This document shows, piece by piece, positions 1 to 10,274 of a stretch of 64,000 nt of DNA. The translations under genes and the position numbers were made by a program. The notes under the pieces were generated by a model. It saw only the letters and a list, made by a program, of their open reading frames with translations. It was not told the origin of the DNA and made no database searches. Location: positions 229,740,352 through 229,804,351 of the forward strand of contig NC_085140.1 in assembly GCF_024139115.2 (NCBI RefSeq), read 5' to 3'. The stretch is from Armigeres subalbatus. Its lineage: Eukaryota > Arthropoda > Insecta > Diptera > Culicidae. Numbering within the stretch: the first letter of the stretch is position 1; each line of letters begins with the position of its first letter.

Positions 1-249
1 GTAATGATGCAGAACCAAAGGATGCGTGATGCAGCAGCATGGGCAATTTGCTCGCCGATGGTATGGATGGGTAGTAACTGTGACATATGAACAAGGCGAA
101 TCGTTGCTGAATACGAGATTAACTGATTTGATTACATGATAATTGTGCATTCTCTACAATTCTCTATATGATACATTCTTGGTATGAGTTCATATTAAAA
201 GATCGGCTTTCAGATGTGTAACCCTTTGAAGGTTTTTGCCATTTGCATT

Positions 250-700
250 GTACTGAATACTAGGGTGCCAATGAAAATGACATTTTGGAATTGCAAAAAA
301 CTGCTCACAAGTTTCATTGCCCCAAAATATGACCCCATGCATAATTTGAGTTCAATCGGACATGATTTAGGGGTGCCTAAAATTCATCAAAGTTTTGAAA
401 TTTTGACCCATGAAAATTTTCCCAATGGTCCCCCCAAAGCAAAAGTCGGAAATCGAATTTTCATTTTTTGATGACGAATGACCTAGAAATGCATGAAACG
501 TCGAGATCTGATGCCATTTAAAAAATAATAGAAAAAAATAGTTTTTTTTTCTCTTAGAACATTTTTGGGATGATGAAATTTTTTTTCATCGAATTTTAAC
601 ACCTGACGATGCACAAACGTTTTCGTATCCAAAAATATCCCCCTATGCAAAATTTGAGCTGAATCGGACATGATTTAGGGTTGCTCTAATTTAAAAAAAA
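250..700 (+). repeat. Left arm of ~6.2-kb long inverted-repeat element
   Basis: This stretch is matched, in reverse complement, by about 6125-6480. Shared landmarks in the same order are GCTCACAAGTTTCATT, CATGATTTAGGGGTGCC followed by AAATTCATCAAAG, then ATGACCTAGAAA, CATGAAACGTCGAGATCTG and a second CATGATTT block. The arms are diverged and rich in A/T runs, so the element is old. The layout resembles a DNA transposon or foldback element with long terminal inverted repeats. No target-site duplication could be fixed. The superfamily is unknown. Confidence 0.7.
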
Positions 701-960
701 ATTCTCACAAGGGGGAAATGATTTTTTTTGTTTTTTGATGCCAAAGGACTCAAAATGCATGAAACTTTGAGAATTATTTTTTTGAAAAAAATCGACTGTT
801 TTGAGACTTCGAAAAAAATTCTTATGGCGAAAACAATTTTTCATCTAATTTAAAAACCGGACGTTACGCAAACATTTCCTAAGCCCTAAAATATACCCCT
901 ATGCAAAATTTGAGATTCATCGGACATGATTTAGGGGTGCTCAAAATCTTGCTATCAAAA
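641..960 (+). repeat. Internal direct subrepeats of the left arm
   Basis: The block reading roughly CCCCTATGCAAAATTTGAG then ATCGGACATGATTTAGGG recurs near 335-380, 641-690 and 894-945. It occurs inverted near 6127-6170 and 6343-6385. The spacing of about 250-300 bp suggests the arm was built by duplication of a smaller unit. Nothing coding is visible here. Confidence 0.65.
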
Positions 961-1290
961 TTTTGAATTTGTTTTAACTTTGAAAACTTTATGGAGAAAA
1001 TTATCAGATTATCAGATAAAGACAAAGAAACTTTTAAAATATTCGGGGGAAATTGATCCCTTTCCAAAAACTTGCTTTGATAAAATTAGAAAGGTTCCCT
1101 CAGATTTTTTAAATATTTTTCCTTTAAAATACGAGAAATTTTTGAAATTGCTGTGCGTATACATGAACGATTTTTGTTATCGAATTTGACAGCACATACA
1201 ATTTTAAAATTTGGGGAGACTTAATCCCCTTTCTATGATATCTACGCAATAAATAATTGTTCCTGCCAACTTACTTACTTTACTTATGGA

Positions 1291-2565
1291 TAAGGCTTCC
1301 ATTTTTCCCGGGAATCAACTTCCCGGGAAACGGGAAATGAAATAATCCCGGGAAATAAATAATAAATCCCGGAATCCCGGGAAATAAAAAAAAATTCTCG
1401 ATACTAAATTCAAAATCGTAGTTTAAATTTTGTCGTAAAATATGATTTCGAAAATATACATTCTACATCAGTGATTCCTGCTTATTTGTCCTCAAATTAT
1501 GAAAAAGTTGTTGAAAGCCTGAGAAAGTTTTTGTTCAGTTTGAAAAGCGTTAACTCCTTCTACAAAACGTTCACCATGTCATAGGTATCATCATCTGCTC
1601 TGGCTCCCATAATTTTTTGCATTTTTTTTCAGTTTTTGGACAACGACGGCTTCAAGAGATTCTCTTCTATTATCGCCAAAATATTCCTAACATGAACTCT
1701 TCTTATACTCGACGACTTTTTTTTAGTGCATAGAATCTTCTGGTCAACTTTGAAGGATATGCCATTTTTATTCATGTCGTCCACTTGAACACGTTTTCGA
1801 CTTTGAATGTATTTAAAGCAGATGAATGAAATATTTGAATTGAGAATTCTTCCGTTGCTTGAAATGCCGAACAGCACCTGAAACACATCAATTGCAAAAG
1901 TTTTGCGAGTATTTGTTATAAGACAGTTGTAATGATCACATACTAAGGACCTAAACCCTGTTTTTCCATCAAGATCTGTTAGCCCACCAATATTATAAAA
2001 TATTCAAATGAAATATTTCAGAAATATCTCAAAATACAAACGAGTCTTCGGAATATGAGTCTGTTCGGGAATTGAATCAAAAAGGATTGAAGGTCTTTAA
2101 ATACCATTGACAATAATAGAATAAACCTGTCACTGTCACGGTCACTGCTATTGCCTGAATATCTGCGAACATTAGTAGCTCTGCTGTTTCACCACAGTCA
2201 CTAAATTTTTAATTCGACTTCACAACGCTTACCGACGTTTGGACCTACTGAATTAACGAACGATAGATATAAACTGGTTCTTTGTCTCGCCTCTCTTCAA
2301 CACGTGTTGGAATGCACCTTATGATTCTGTAGCATTTTCAGTATGACTTAAATTCATAAACTTCAAAAGGAAAACAAATAGTGAGATGATGCTAGTAAAA
2401 AAATGTAATTGATACCCCAAAATCCGTTATCATCAAATTTAAAAAAATAAGACAATTATTACAAAATATTTTTGTATGTTCATTTCCCGGGAATTTCGGG
2501 AAACTGATACATAAATCCCGGGAATCGGGAATCCCGGGAAATCGTTTCCGGGAATGGAAGCCCTA
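1291..2565. mobile_element. Non-autonomous hAT-type element
   Basis: An 8-bp target duplication, CTTATGGA, lies at 1283-1290 and 2566-2573. The termini are inverted: TAAGGCTTCCATT on the left and, in reverse complement, TAGGGCTTCCATT on the right. Subterminal regions carry several copies of CCCGGGAAA and its complement, probably transposase-binding repeats. An 8-bp duplication with YARGG-like ends is typical of hAT. The ~1.1-kb interior has only short ORFs (longest 85 codons, minus strand 1629-1886), which I do not recognise as transposase. Confidence 0.8.
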
Positions 2566-2575
2566 CTTATGGATC

Positions 2576-3623
2576 CTGTACACCTCCGGTGGTGCAAAGG
2601 GTTGACTTGAAAGATCTCCATCCTGAGCGTTGCCCGGCTATCCCTTTAACCTGTTGCCAGGTTAGATTTCGGTCGACTTCTTTTATTTCTTTATTGAGGC
2701 TTCGCCGCCATGAGCCTCTGGGTCTGCCTCTGCTGCGATGTCCCACTGGGTTCCAGTCTAATTCTTGTTTACAGATTTCGTTTCCGCCCCTACGTAGAGT
2801 GTGGTGGCCAACCCAGCCCCACTTCCGATCCCAAATTTCTGTTACTATCGGTCTCTGGTGACAACGACGATGGAGCTCGTTGTTTGAGATCCAGTTGTGA
2901 GGTCACCAGGCCCGAATTATATACCGAAGGCATCTGTTAATGAACACCTGCAGCCGTTGAGTGTTCTCCACTGATACACACCATGTTTCGCTAGCGTATA
3001 ACAGCACAGATTTCACATTAAAGTTGAAAATTCGTATTTTAGTGCGTTCACTTATCTGCCTGTTTTTCCAGATATTTCTTAAACTCGCAAAGGCAGCCCT
3101 TGCTTTCTTGATCCGTGCGCCTATGTCGATCTTGGTACCGCCGTCTGACGTCATTTGCCTACCAAAATATTGGAAGCTTCAACATTCTCCACTGGTTGCC
3201 CGGCTACTGTGAAACTGGAAGGAGTCACCGTGTCTACATCCAACGATTTGGTTTTGTTGACGTTGATAACTAAACCTGCCGAAGAGGAGCGCTTGGCAAG
3301 ATCGTTAAGCTTACCCTGCATATCAGAGCGCCGTTGTGCGAGGAGTGTAACGTCATCAGCCTATTCGAAGTCGTTTAGGTGCTCCATGGTTATAGGCTGC
3401 CATAACAGCCCGCGATTTGGTTCACGGTCAATCGCATCTACCAGAATCTCGTCGATTACGATGAGGAACAGTAACGGTGATAGCATACATCCTTGCCTCA
3501 CCAGCTACGACCCGGATAGGGTCGGACAGGACCCCATTGTGCAGCACTTTACACGAAAAGGCCGCGTACCCCTTGCGTCTCAGGGCGCCCCACATATTCT
3601 CGTGATTGAGACGGTCGAATGCT
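2576..3623 (-). pseudogene. Reverse transcriptase C-terminal half, broken
   Basis: Minus-strand reading gives an RT from motif A (KAFDRLNHEN) through the motif B region (VRQGCMLSPLLF) to motif C, then a long C-terminal tail with LLYASETWCVS and INRCLRYIIRAW. The catalytic motif C reads F-E-stop-A-D-D, so the aromatic residue before ADD has become a TAG codon. At least one frameshift precedes motif B, and another stop lies before MTSDGGTKIDIG. The endonuclease and N-terminal RT are absent. It cannot make an active enzyme. Confidence 0.85.
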
Positions 3624-3634
3624 TTCCTGCCAAC

Positions 3635-4410
3635 CCTTCATCAAATTTGTAAAATCTACAACAAAACAAAAGCAACAAACAAAAGCAACAACAAAAGCCT
3701 GAGAACCGATATAAATTTTTTTGAATTTTTTCGCCAAATTTTTATATGGGTGACTAATGGGGGATCAAGTGTCCCCATATCGAGGCAATAACTTCAAATC
3801 CAAATATCCTAAAACTTTGACGGAATGTTGAAATTCTCATTAGTACATATCATTAAGCATATTCATGGCTTTGTGCTGTGAAAAAACGAAACGAAAGCAT
3901 TTGGTCATTGTTATAAAAAGTTGTTCAAATTTTGCGTGACCAATAAAAAATCTTTAGGAAGATCAAATGCAGAATAAATAAGTTTGTCAATCCAAAAAAT
4001 AACTCACCACATAAAGGTCATTTGTCTGGAGGATCTATACTAAAAAATATGCTAGAACAAAACTTCTATAAAACAGGGGGTGATCAAGTCTCTCCGGGGA
4101 TCAAGTCTCCCCACCTTCCCCTTATGTCGAAACGTCATATCCCAAGGATTTAGCGATAGACAAAATAAAAAAAACTGCATGTCGGTCACTAACTTTGCAA
4201 CGGCCCAAAGCAGCAGCAATCTCGGTTGTGACTACAGTTTTTTAACAGTGGTTTGGTACTCCGGGTTGATTTAGAAGGACCTAAAACACATATAAAAAGG
4301 CACAAAGAAAATAGAAAAACTGTTTGCATGAAAGTTTTGTATTTATCATAGAATTATAATTCAATTAAAATTATAAAATCAGCAAAACTTGCTATAACTT
4401 AAAATATAAT
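3635..4410. other. Unassigned; repeated GGGGATCAAGTC motif
   Basis: No gene is recognised. The motif GGGGGATCAAGT(G/C)TC occurs near 3759 and near 4077-4115. This may mark the edges of a small decayed element, but clear inverted ends were not found. A poly-CAACAAAA stretch lies near 3655-3695. The rest is AT-rich. Confidence 0.4.
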
Positions 4411-4829
4411 GAAAACTCATATGTGAATATGTACGTTATGTGGAACATATTGATTTGGAAAATGTATTGGAGGTAACCACTTTCCCTTCGATGGGCCCCG
4501 AACCCGTGACCCTACAGTACGGTAGACGAGTGTGTATAGCCGCCAGACATTCTTGATCACGCTCCTCTAATGTAGACGTGTACTATACACATGTGGGAGT
4601 ATTGGCTTGAGAAATGGATTGTGAGTGATTTGACTATGCGTCCAATTTGGGAATCTCGAGCTCGTTCAGTAGCCGCTAGGTTGCAAAGGCCGACGGAGGT
4701 CCTTCGTAGCTTAGTTGGTTAAAGCACCCGTCTAGCGTACTGTAGGGCCATGGGTTCGAGTCGCATCGAAGGGAAAGTGGTTACCTCCAATACTTTTTCC
4801 AAATCAATATCTTCCACATATGAGTTTTC
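4411..4829. mobile_element. Inverted-repeat element with two opposed tRNA-like halves
   Basis: The ends are inverted: ATGAAAACTCATATGTG at 4411 and its complement ending near 4829. The arms continue through TTGATTTGGAAAA and GGAGGTAACCACTTTCCC (left) and their complement (right), roughly 75-90 bp. Just inside each arm is a tRNA-like 3' half with a B-box-like GGGTTCGAG or GGGTTCGGG. The right one, about 4708-4773, also has a plausible acceptor stem TCCTTCG/CGAAGGG and a D-arm-like TAGCTTAGTTGG. It is a composite of opposed tRNA-derived sequences or a MITE that captured one. It is not a functional tRNA: the anticodon arm cannot be folded cleanly. Confidence 0.65.
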
Positions 4830-4835
4830 ATAACA

Positions 4836-5058
4836 TTTCACCTTTTGTCCCTTTCGACCTTTTGCCCCGTTCGACCTTCTGTGCCTTTCGACCTTTTGTC
4901 CTTTCGACCTTCTGTCCCTTTCGACGTTTTGTCTTTTCGACCTTTTGTCCTTTCGACTTTTTGTCTTTTCGACCTTTTGTCTTTCGACCTTTTGTCCTTT
5001 CTACCTTTTGTCTTTCGACCTTTTGTCCTTTCGACCTTTTGTCTTTCGACCTTTTGTC
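4836..5058 (+). repeat. Minisatellite, ~16-bp TTTCGACCTTTTGTCC units
   Basis: About 14 tandem copies of a 15-17 bp unit with consensus TTTCGACCTTTTGTCC. Variation is mainly in the C-run and one pyrimidine. Because the unit length is not fixed, overlapping ORFs rich in Ser, Phe and Leu arise in all frames; they are artefacts. The array abuts the right end of the preceding inverted-repeat element. Confidence 0.9.
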
Positions 5059-5268
5059 ATAGATTCTTGTAAATTAACGTCTAAGTCGGGTGGTTTAATC
5101 CCCGGAAATAGGCAATTAACTTTGATTGAACTTAAAATATAAAGTATTCATCACTAGATTTTTTTTTAAACTTAACAGGTATCTGTAATTTTTCTCCACT
5201 AGTACAAACTGAAGGGACGGACTCGCTTTGTGTTTCAGTTTGTGATGAAGATTCAAAATCACTTGCTG

Positions 5269-6140
5269 TTAGAACATTAAAGGCTCTTTGTTGGCTTTTC
5301 TCGAAAAGTTTTGGTTAGGTCTAATACATTTTCCGCGTCGAACTTCAAAGGTACTGTTCGAGATAGTTTCTTTAAGGTACGGTTCATTCATGTCTCCAGG
5401 ATTCGCATCTGCCTCCTCAAAGTCACTGCATGAAATAGTATCTGTGGGTTCACGTGTATTCGTTTCTTGATTGTTGGTCCGCTGTCGCTGCTCTTGCAAG
5501 TAGCGCATTGAGGGTCGTTCAAAAATGATGTCACAGGTTTTAGGGGGAGGCGGTCTAAGATTTTGTGATAGTACATGTACTAGGTATACAAAAAAGCGTG
5601 ACAGAGGGGGAGGGGGGTCTAGAAATTCCAAAAAGTAGTGGACGTCATACTTGAATCATCCCTTGCTTGGTTTTCCAACTTGTTCTTCGGTTTACTCTTC
5701 TTGCAGATGTCGAATAAATCTCCCATCGAATCAGAAAAGTATTGCCTCTTCTCAAGCTCAGTCGTCGACATTAGCGGCCGATTTTTCTGTAGATCTCTCC
5801 AATTTTTATGGTAACGCAAAAATTGAAATTCAATTGCCCTATTACCAATCACTTGATTAATTTGTTTTCCTTTCCATACAGCTATCAACGCTTCTGTTGT
5901 TATTTGCGCACTTTGTTTAGCAGTTTGTTTCTCAGCTCGCAAATGAAATATGAACTTACGAAGAACTTCACCATACGACGGCAAATTAGATGACTTGGGA
6001 AACAATGGCAAATATTCCCATGAAAAATAATTATAATAAACAGTGTGACTGCTTTCACTTCTAAAGTTTAAATAAATACTGGTAATGGGAAAACCTAAAA
6101 TGGAAAAAAATAAGTTTTGATTAATTTTGAGCACCCCCAA
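5269..6140 (-). pseudogene. Unknown protein, broken ORF inside the long-IR element
   Basis: The minus strand has a 173-codon ORF (5619-6140) and a second segment (5269-about 5510, continuing the same protein) separated by a small MITE-like insertion. The first part contains LPSYGEVLRKFIFHLRAEK, then VWKGKQINQ, an aromatic and charged stretch with YHKNWRDLQKNR, and FSDSMGDLFDICKK. This looks like a real folded domain and not random sequence. The second part is acidic and polar. I do not recognise the family; the pattern recalls uncharacterised arthropod proteins with a W...LxDLFDI layout, some of them transposon-linked. Its position inside the inverted repeats suggests it is the element's own gene. 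Confidence 0.5.
5512..5655. mobile_element. Small MITE-like insertion interrupting the unknown ORF
   Basis: The segment begins TTCAAAAATGATGTCAC and ends GTGGACGTCATACTTGAA, imperfect inverted ends of about 15 bp. Between them are G-rich blocks (TTTTAGGGGGAGGCGG, GAGGGGGAGGGGGG). It introduces a stop after FWNF in the minus-strand ORF and shifts the downstream part into another frame. Exact borders are uncertain. Confidence 0.5.
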
Positions 6141-6480
6141 ATCATGTCCGATTTAGCTCAAATTTTGCATAGGGGAATATGTTTGAAAAAAAATTTCATC
6201 ATCTGAAAAAAAGTCCCATCTAATAGAAAAAATCATTTTTTTCAATTTTTTTTTAAATTACATCAGATCTCGACGTTTCATGCGTTTCTAGGTCATTCGG
6301 CATAAATGGGCAAAAATTGCAAATCTTTGATGAATTTTAGGCATCCCCAAATCATGAACGATTGAGCTCAGATTTTGCATGGAGTCATATTTTGAGCTAA
6401 TGAAACTTGTGAGCAATGTCGTTTTTTTTGAAATTCGATGACAATTTTTTCCCATACATTCAATTGGCGTGAGTACTAAG
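6125..6480 (-). repeat. Right arm of ~6.2-kb inverted-repeat element
   Basis: This is the reverse-complement partner of 250-700. It contains, read on the minus strand, GCTCACAAGTTTCATT, then AAATTCATCAAAG, ATGACCTAGAAACGCATG and CATGATTTGGGGGTGCTC. The start codon of the unknown minus-strand ORF lies at its inner edge. Confidence 0.7.
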
Positions 6481-6575
6481 AATACGCGGTTTAAAAAAAA
6501 CCGTTTCAGGTGATTCGAAACGAAATTCTGCGAAATTTCGCGGAATTTATAGGCATGGCAAAATCTGATTTTTTT

Positions 6576-6970
6576 CCTTTATCTATTTATTCAGGCACTC
6601 TGTGTTACTTAACCGCTACCGCTACTGTGCCGAGATTTACTATGGTATTCTGCTGTGCAGATTCCACACAGAATCTATTTTTAGATTTCTATTACCATTA
6701 TTGTTGTCGTTGCCAGTTCATCTCATCGTCAGTCCATTGTGTCCCTTCGTCCATGTCGTGCATTCAATGATCGTTGCATTGTTCGGTGAAGAACAAGTTG
6801 TCAGTCGTCATCAGGCAGGCATGACGATAAGGCGCGTCTCCCAATACGCTACTGCATGGGCTGCGCATCTGGCGACTGACGAGGGTTTGGTGGAGGGGCT
6901 GGGAATCGAACCCATGACAATTCACTTATAAGGCGAACGTGTAGCCAACTACGCTACGGGACCTTCCACC
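6576..6970 (-). mobile_element. tRNA-derived SINE with 15-bp target duplication
   Basis: AAATCTGATTTTTTT is duplicated at 6561-6575 and 6971-6985. On the minus strand the element starts with a tRNA-like head (about 6890-6965): A-box-like TAGCGTAGTTGG and B box GGTTCGATTCC. The body runs to an AT-rich tail, AATAAATAGATAAAGG. RNA polymerase III transcription is inferred from the boxes. The 109-codon plus-strand ORF across it is incidental. Confidence 0.8.
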
Positions 6971-7352
6971 AAATCTGATTTTTTTTATTTTGCTTATTTG
7001 CTCTGTAAGTCACTATGGTTTGCCGAACCTTCTATTTGATGTTCGCCTACGAAGTGAAATAAAAGCATGTCGGGGCAACAGAAAGACTAAAATACCCAAT
7101 TTTACGTACAATAGCATTCAGAATCAAACTCTTCATTTTATCCGACTTCTTTGCGACCGGATAAGACTAACAATAAAAGCTCGTCGAATTGATGGAATTT
7201 AGTGTAGTTTTTTGTAGTTTTTGTAGTTTTTAGTAGTTTTAAATTTGTAGAATAATGTGCGGAATTTGAGACAATTTGAACAGTTTTGATATTTACAATC
7301 GGTTTCAGAGTCCTCTGAATTTGCTTTTTAATAGAAACAATTCATCCATATA

Positions 7353-9056
7353 CAGTGAGTCCAAAAAGTATTCGTCTAGCTGTGTGTTTTCTAGAAAATG
7401 TCAAAGATAGCTCAAAGTAAGCTCAAAAAAATAAAACTATCGATTACATTGTGTAGCAAATTCATCAATTCATCTTCATTGTTAAAAATCAAACAGAAAA
7501 ATAACACAATAACAAAAATAAAGGTAACAAAACATAACAATTCATTAAATACGGGCTCAAAAAGTATTCGTCTATTCAGGTTTTGTTCGCTTTTGAAACG
7601 AAAACAGGAGTTTTAAAATGGAATTCAATATTTCGTTGGATTCCCCTGTGTATCTATGACGGGCTGTAGTTCTTGTGGCATGGAACTGACCAAATTAACC
7701 GTAACAGGGGACGGAATATTCTTCCATTCTTCTTTCAACACTAATTTCAATTCGTTTTTATTGGAAATATGACTTTCACGAATTTCACGAAAAGTTTGTC
7801 GTCCAGAACCTTCCAATAGAGTTAAATTGGATTCATATCTGGGGTCTGAGGAGGCGTTTTGAGTTGATTGGGGGTTTATAGAGTAGCTACAGCTTAGTAC
7901 TTTGGGCTGTGTGCTCGAGGTAATTATCACCCCGTAAGATGTATGTTCCCTGTAAGCCTAATTTCTCAGCACTGGTGTTCAAATTTTCTTTCAAAATACG
8001 GATGAACATTTTGTGATACATAATTCCTTCAGTAATGTGAAATTTTCCCACACCGGTTGCGCTCAAGCACCTCAGAGACCATGACGGAGCCCCCACCATG
8101 CTTTACTGCTCAAAAGAGATTCTGCGGCTGTATCTCAATATTCCTTTCCGCCATACCATACATCGGCCATTTGATCCAAATATGCTGTACTTGCTTTCGT
8201 CAGATACCATGACTTGATTCCGAAAGTCATCCTTCTTCCAGCAATATGTTTAGCTGAAATCGAGCTGTTTTTGATAATTTGATGGCTCACTTGAATTTTC
8301 TCCCGTGATACTCGCCCATTATACCCATACTTTTTACAAGTATTTCTGTTCGTATTGATTCATATCTGAGCACTTCTTCTCTCCAACTCACTTGCCTATA
8401 TGGGTGAACTCGTTTTTAAGGATTTTTTAAATTTTCCGCATAATAAATCGCTCATCGTTATCAGTTTACTATTGCTGACGACCACTCTGTTATTTGTTTT
8501 GATAGATTTTTTTGTCGCTGATGCGATCAATCACCAATTAAATGGTTGAATTCTTGCTACCCTTGGTCTACCCACATTTCTTGCAAAGTTATAAGTCAAC
8601 TTGCACTAATTATGCAGGCGCAGAATAAGTTTTTTTTTCATTGGGACTCATCTTTTTTACTTTTCCCACCCATGGTGCTTCTATTTTCCGCGCCAAGTTC
8701 AAACAAAACAAAAACATTATTTGATCTGTCATTGAGTATTGACAAAAACGTTGCTAGACATCACTAGAGTGTTCTAGTGTAACAACATGCGAATAAAACT
8801 ATTATATTCGTGTTTTACCCGATAATTTTCTGAATAGACGAATACTTTTTGAGCGAGCGAAATTGACGAAATTTAGATATTCTCTACATACCAGAAAAAG
8901 TAATTGAAATCTCTATTTGTTTTTGAATAATAATCATGTGTTGATAAGTTTTCTACCAAATTTAGAAGAAAGTTTTTTGATTTCACTTCTATCACGCCTA
9001 AGTTTTACATTTTACTAAAAAATATGCAGCTAGACGAATACTTTTTGGACCCACTG
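7353..9056 (-). mobile_element. Tc1-like DNA transposon with IR/DR ends, decayed
   Basis: The element is flanked by TA (7351-7352 and 9057-9058). Outer ends are CAGTGAGTCCAAAAAGTATT and, on the right, the complement of CAGTGGGTCCAAAAAGTATT. A second inner copy, CTCAAAAAGTATTCGTCTAT, lies near 7557 and inverted near 8831-8852, giving the two-direct-repeats-per-end layout known from some Tc1/mariner elements. Length (1704 bp) fits an autonomous Tc1 element, but the transposase gene is broken. Confidence 0.88.
7625..8560 (-). pseudogene. Tc1-type transposase remnant
   Basis: Minus-strand fragments in order match a Tc1 transposase: DESKYSIFG (first catalytic Asp region, near 8200), a WRK segment, LSATGVGKFHITEGIM, then ILKENLNTSAEKLGL and LRGDN (second Asp region). 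Near the C-terminus are PQTPDMNPI and EEWKNIPSPVTVNLVSSMP with the ending GNPTKY. Several frameshifts and stops separate them (for example after DMNPI), and two ORFs overlap at 7887-7930. The N-terminal paired-like DNA-binding region is not recognisable. The family call is firm; activity is excluded. Confidence 0.85.
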
Positions 9057-9058
9057 TA

Positions 9059-9963
9059 TTAAAATATTTTCATTTAACCCACAAATACGTAACTGTTCAA
9101 TATTTTCTTTATTTCCTATCTACATGGGCAGTTATGTGGGACAAAATTATGCCTACATTTGTTGTAATTTCCAAAATCGGACAACCCCAGAATTAAGTAA
9201 AAGATACTACTTAAACAAAATAATAATTTCATGAAAGCTAAGAAAGATCCTTTGTCATTTTTTGCTACAACTTTTGAGAAGTAAGTTCACCTATCTATCT
9301 GAGTGTTTTTTAGCAAACGAATTTCTTCGCGCAATAATCGTTCTCGTATTTAGAAGGAAAATAAGTCGGATTCGGCGCACGTACATACCTGGCAGATGTG
9401 GAAAATACGTATGTGGATATATATAAAGTAGAATCCAGACAGATAAGAAAATGAATAAAATCTTCCGGTGATTATAAATAGTCCAAAATAATAACGATAT
9501 GTTTAAGGGAGTTTAGATATTGATAAGAATTTTGATCTCATACTTTTTACTTCTTTCACTCACGACAAGTAGTGCATCTTTAGAGGCATCTATCGCAAAA
9601 TTCCCTTGGAAAGTTCATCAAATCCGGGGAGACCAGTGGTGATGATGTATTTCATAATGTTTTACGCAGCAATGGAAAAATGTCTTGTTTTCAATGGTAT
9701 ACCAATAAAAACGCAGTGTTTTATATAGCTTTTTGTATTATATAGCTTTTTGTATTACTATTACGCAAAACAGTAGTTTGACCTAGCAAATATTAAATAA
9801 AAATTTTATACATAAGGCCGATACAAATATTAAATTTATTTTATGTCCGACAGCTGTTGGAAAATACGGAGGGGGGGGGGATGAAAAAAAATAACAAGGA
9901 AACGAAAAAATTTCCAAAATGCGAATAATTGCATGGACAATTTGGAATGTTAATGGAAAATGA
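9059..9963. other. Unassigned AT-rich stretch with one MITE end
   Basis: No gene or complete element is seen. At 9812-9882 is GGCCGATACAAATATT followed by ATGTCC and a poly-G run. The same end occurs in reverse complement at about 12607-12645, so this is one terminus of a dispersed MITE family. A short direct repeat, TATATAGCTTTTTGTATTA, occurs near 9721-9760. Confidence 0.5.
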
Positions 9964-9975
9964 CAGCAAAGAATG

Positions 9976-10262
9976 ATAAGAAAATTATTTTGAGCTTTTT
10001 AGTGGAATGTTTTCACCTGTCATAAGACGAGTTTATACAATCCCATTGAATTCCACCACTTAATTGTATCTTGACAGATACGTATTTCGACCTCAAAAGT
10101 AAGGCCGTCTTCAGTGTCTCGTACTTGACTCGAGTCGAGTCGAGTCGAGTCAAGTACGAGACACTGAAGACGGCCTTACTTTTGAGGTCGAAATACGTAT
10201 CTGTCAAGATGCAATTAAGTGGTGGAATTCAATGGGATTGTATAAACTCGTCTTATGACAGG
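9976..10262. mobile_element. Near-perfect 247-bp palindrome within a small element
   Basis: Positions 10016-10262 form a palindrome with arms of about 120 bp and essentially one mismatch (T versus C within the AATTGTATCTTG segment). The centre is a run of GAGTC/GACTC. CAGCAAAGAATG occurs at 9964-9975 and 10263-10274, a possible 12-bp target duplication placing the element at 9976-10262. The left extension with TTTTGAGCTTTTTAGTGG also occurs beside a related palindrome at 19199-19320, supporting a shared family. Confidence 0.8.
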
Positions 10263-10274
10263 CAGCAAAGAATG

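Larger units (their letters stand above)
1271..3623 (-). mobile_element. 5'-truncated RTE-like LINE, interrupted by a hAT element
   Basis: An 11-bp direct repeat, TTCCTGCCAAC, flanks the element at 1260-1270 and 3624-3634, as expected from target-primed reverse transcription. On the minus strand the 3' end is a TAAG-type short-repeat tail (plus-strand TTACTTACTTTACTTATGGA, 1271-1290). The body is 5'-truncated: the first recognisable codons are the AFD motif A of the reverse transcriptase. A hAT-type element sits inside the tail. The RTE clade is inferred from the RT sequence and the short-repeat tail. Confidence 0.8.

Noticed and set aside
4708..4773. Functional tRNA gene
   Set aside because: Acceptor and T-loop motifs are present, but the anticodon arm does not fold and the T stem has mismatches; it is embedded in an inverted-repeat element.
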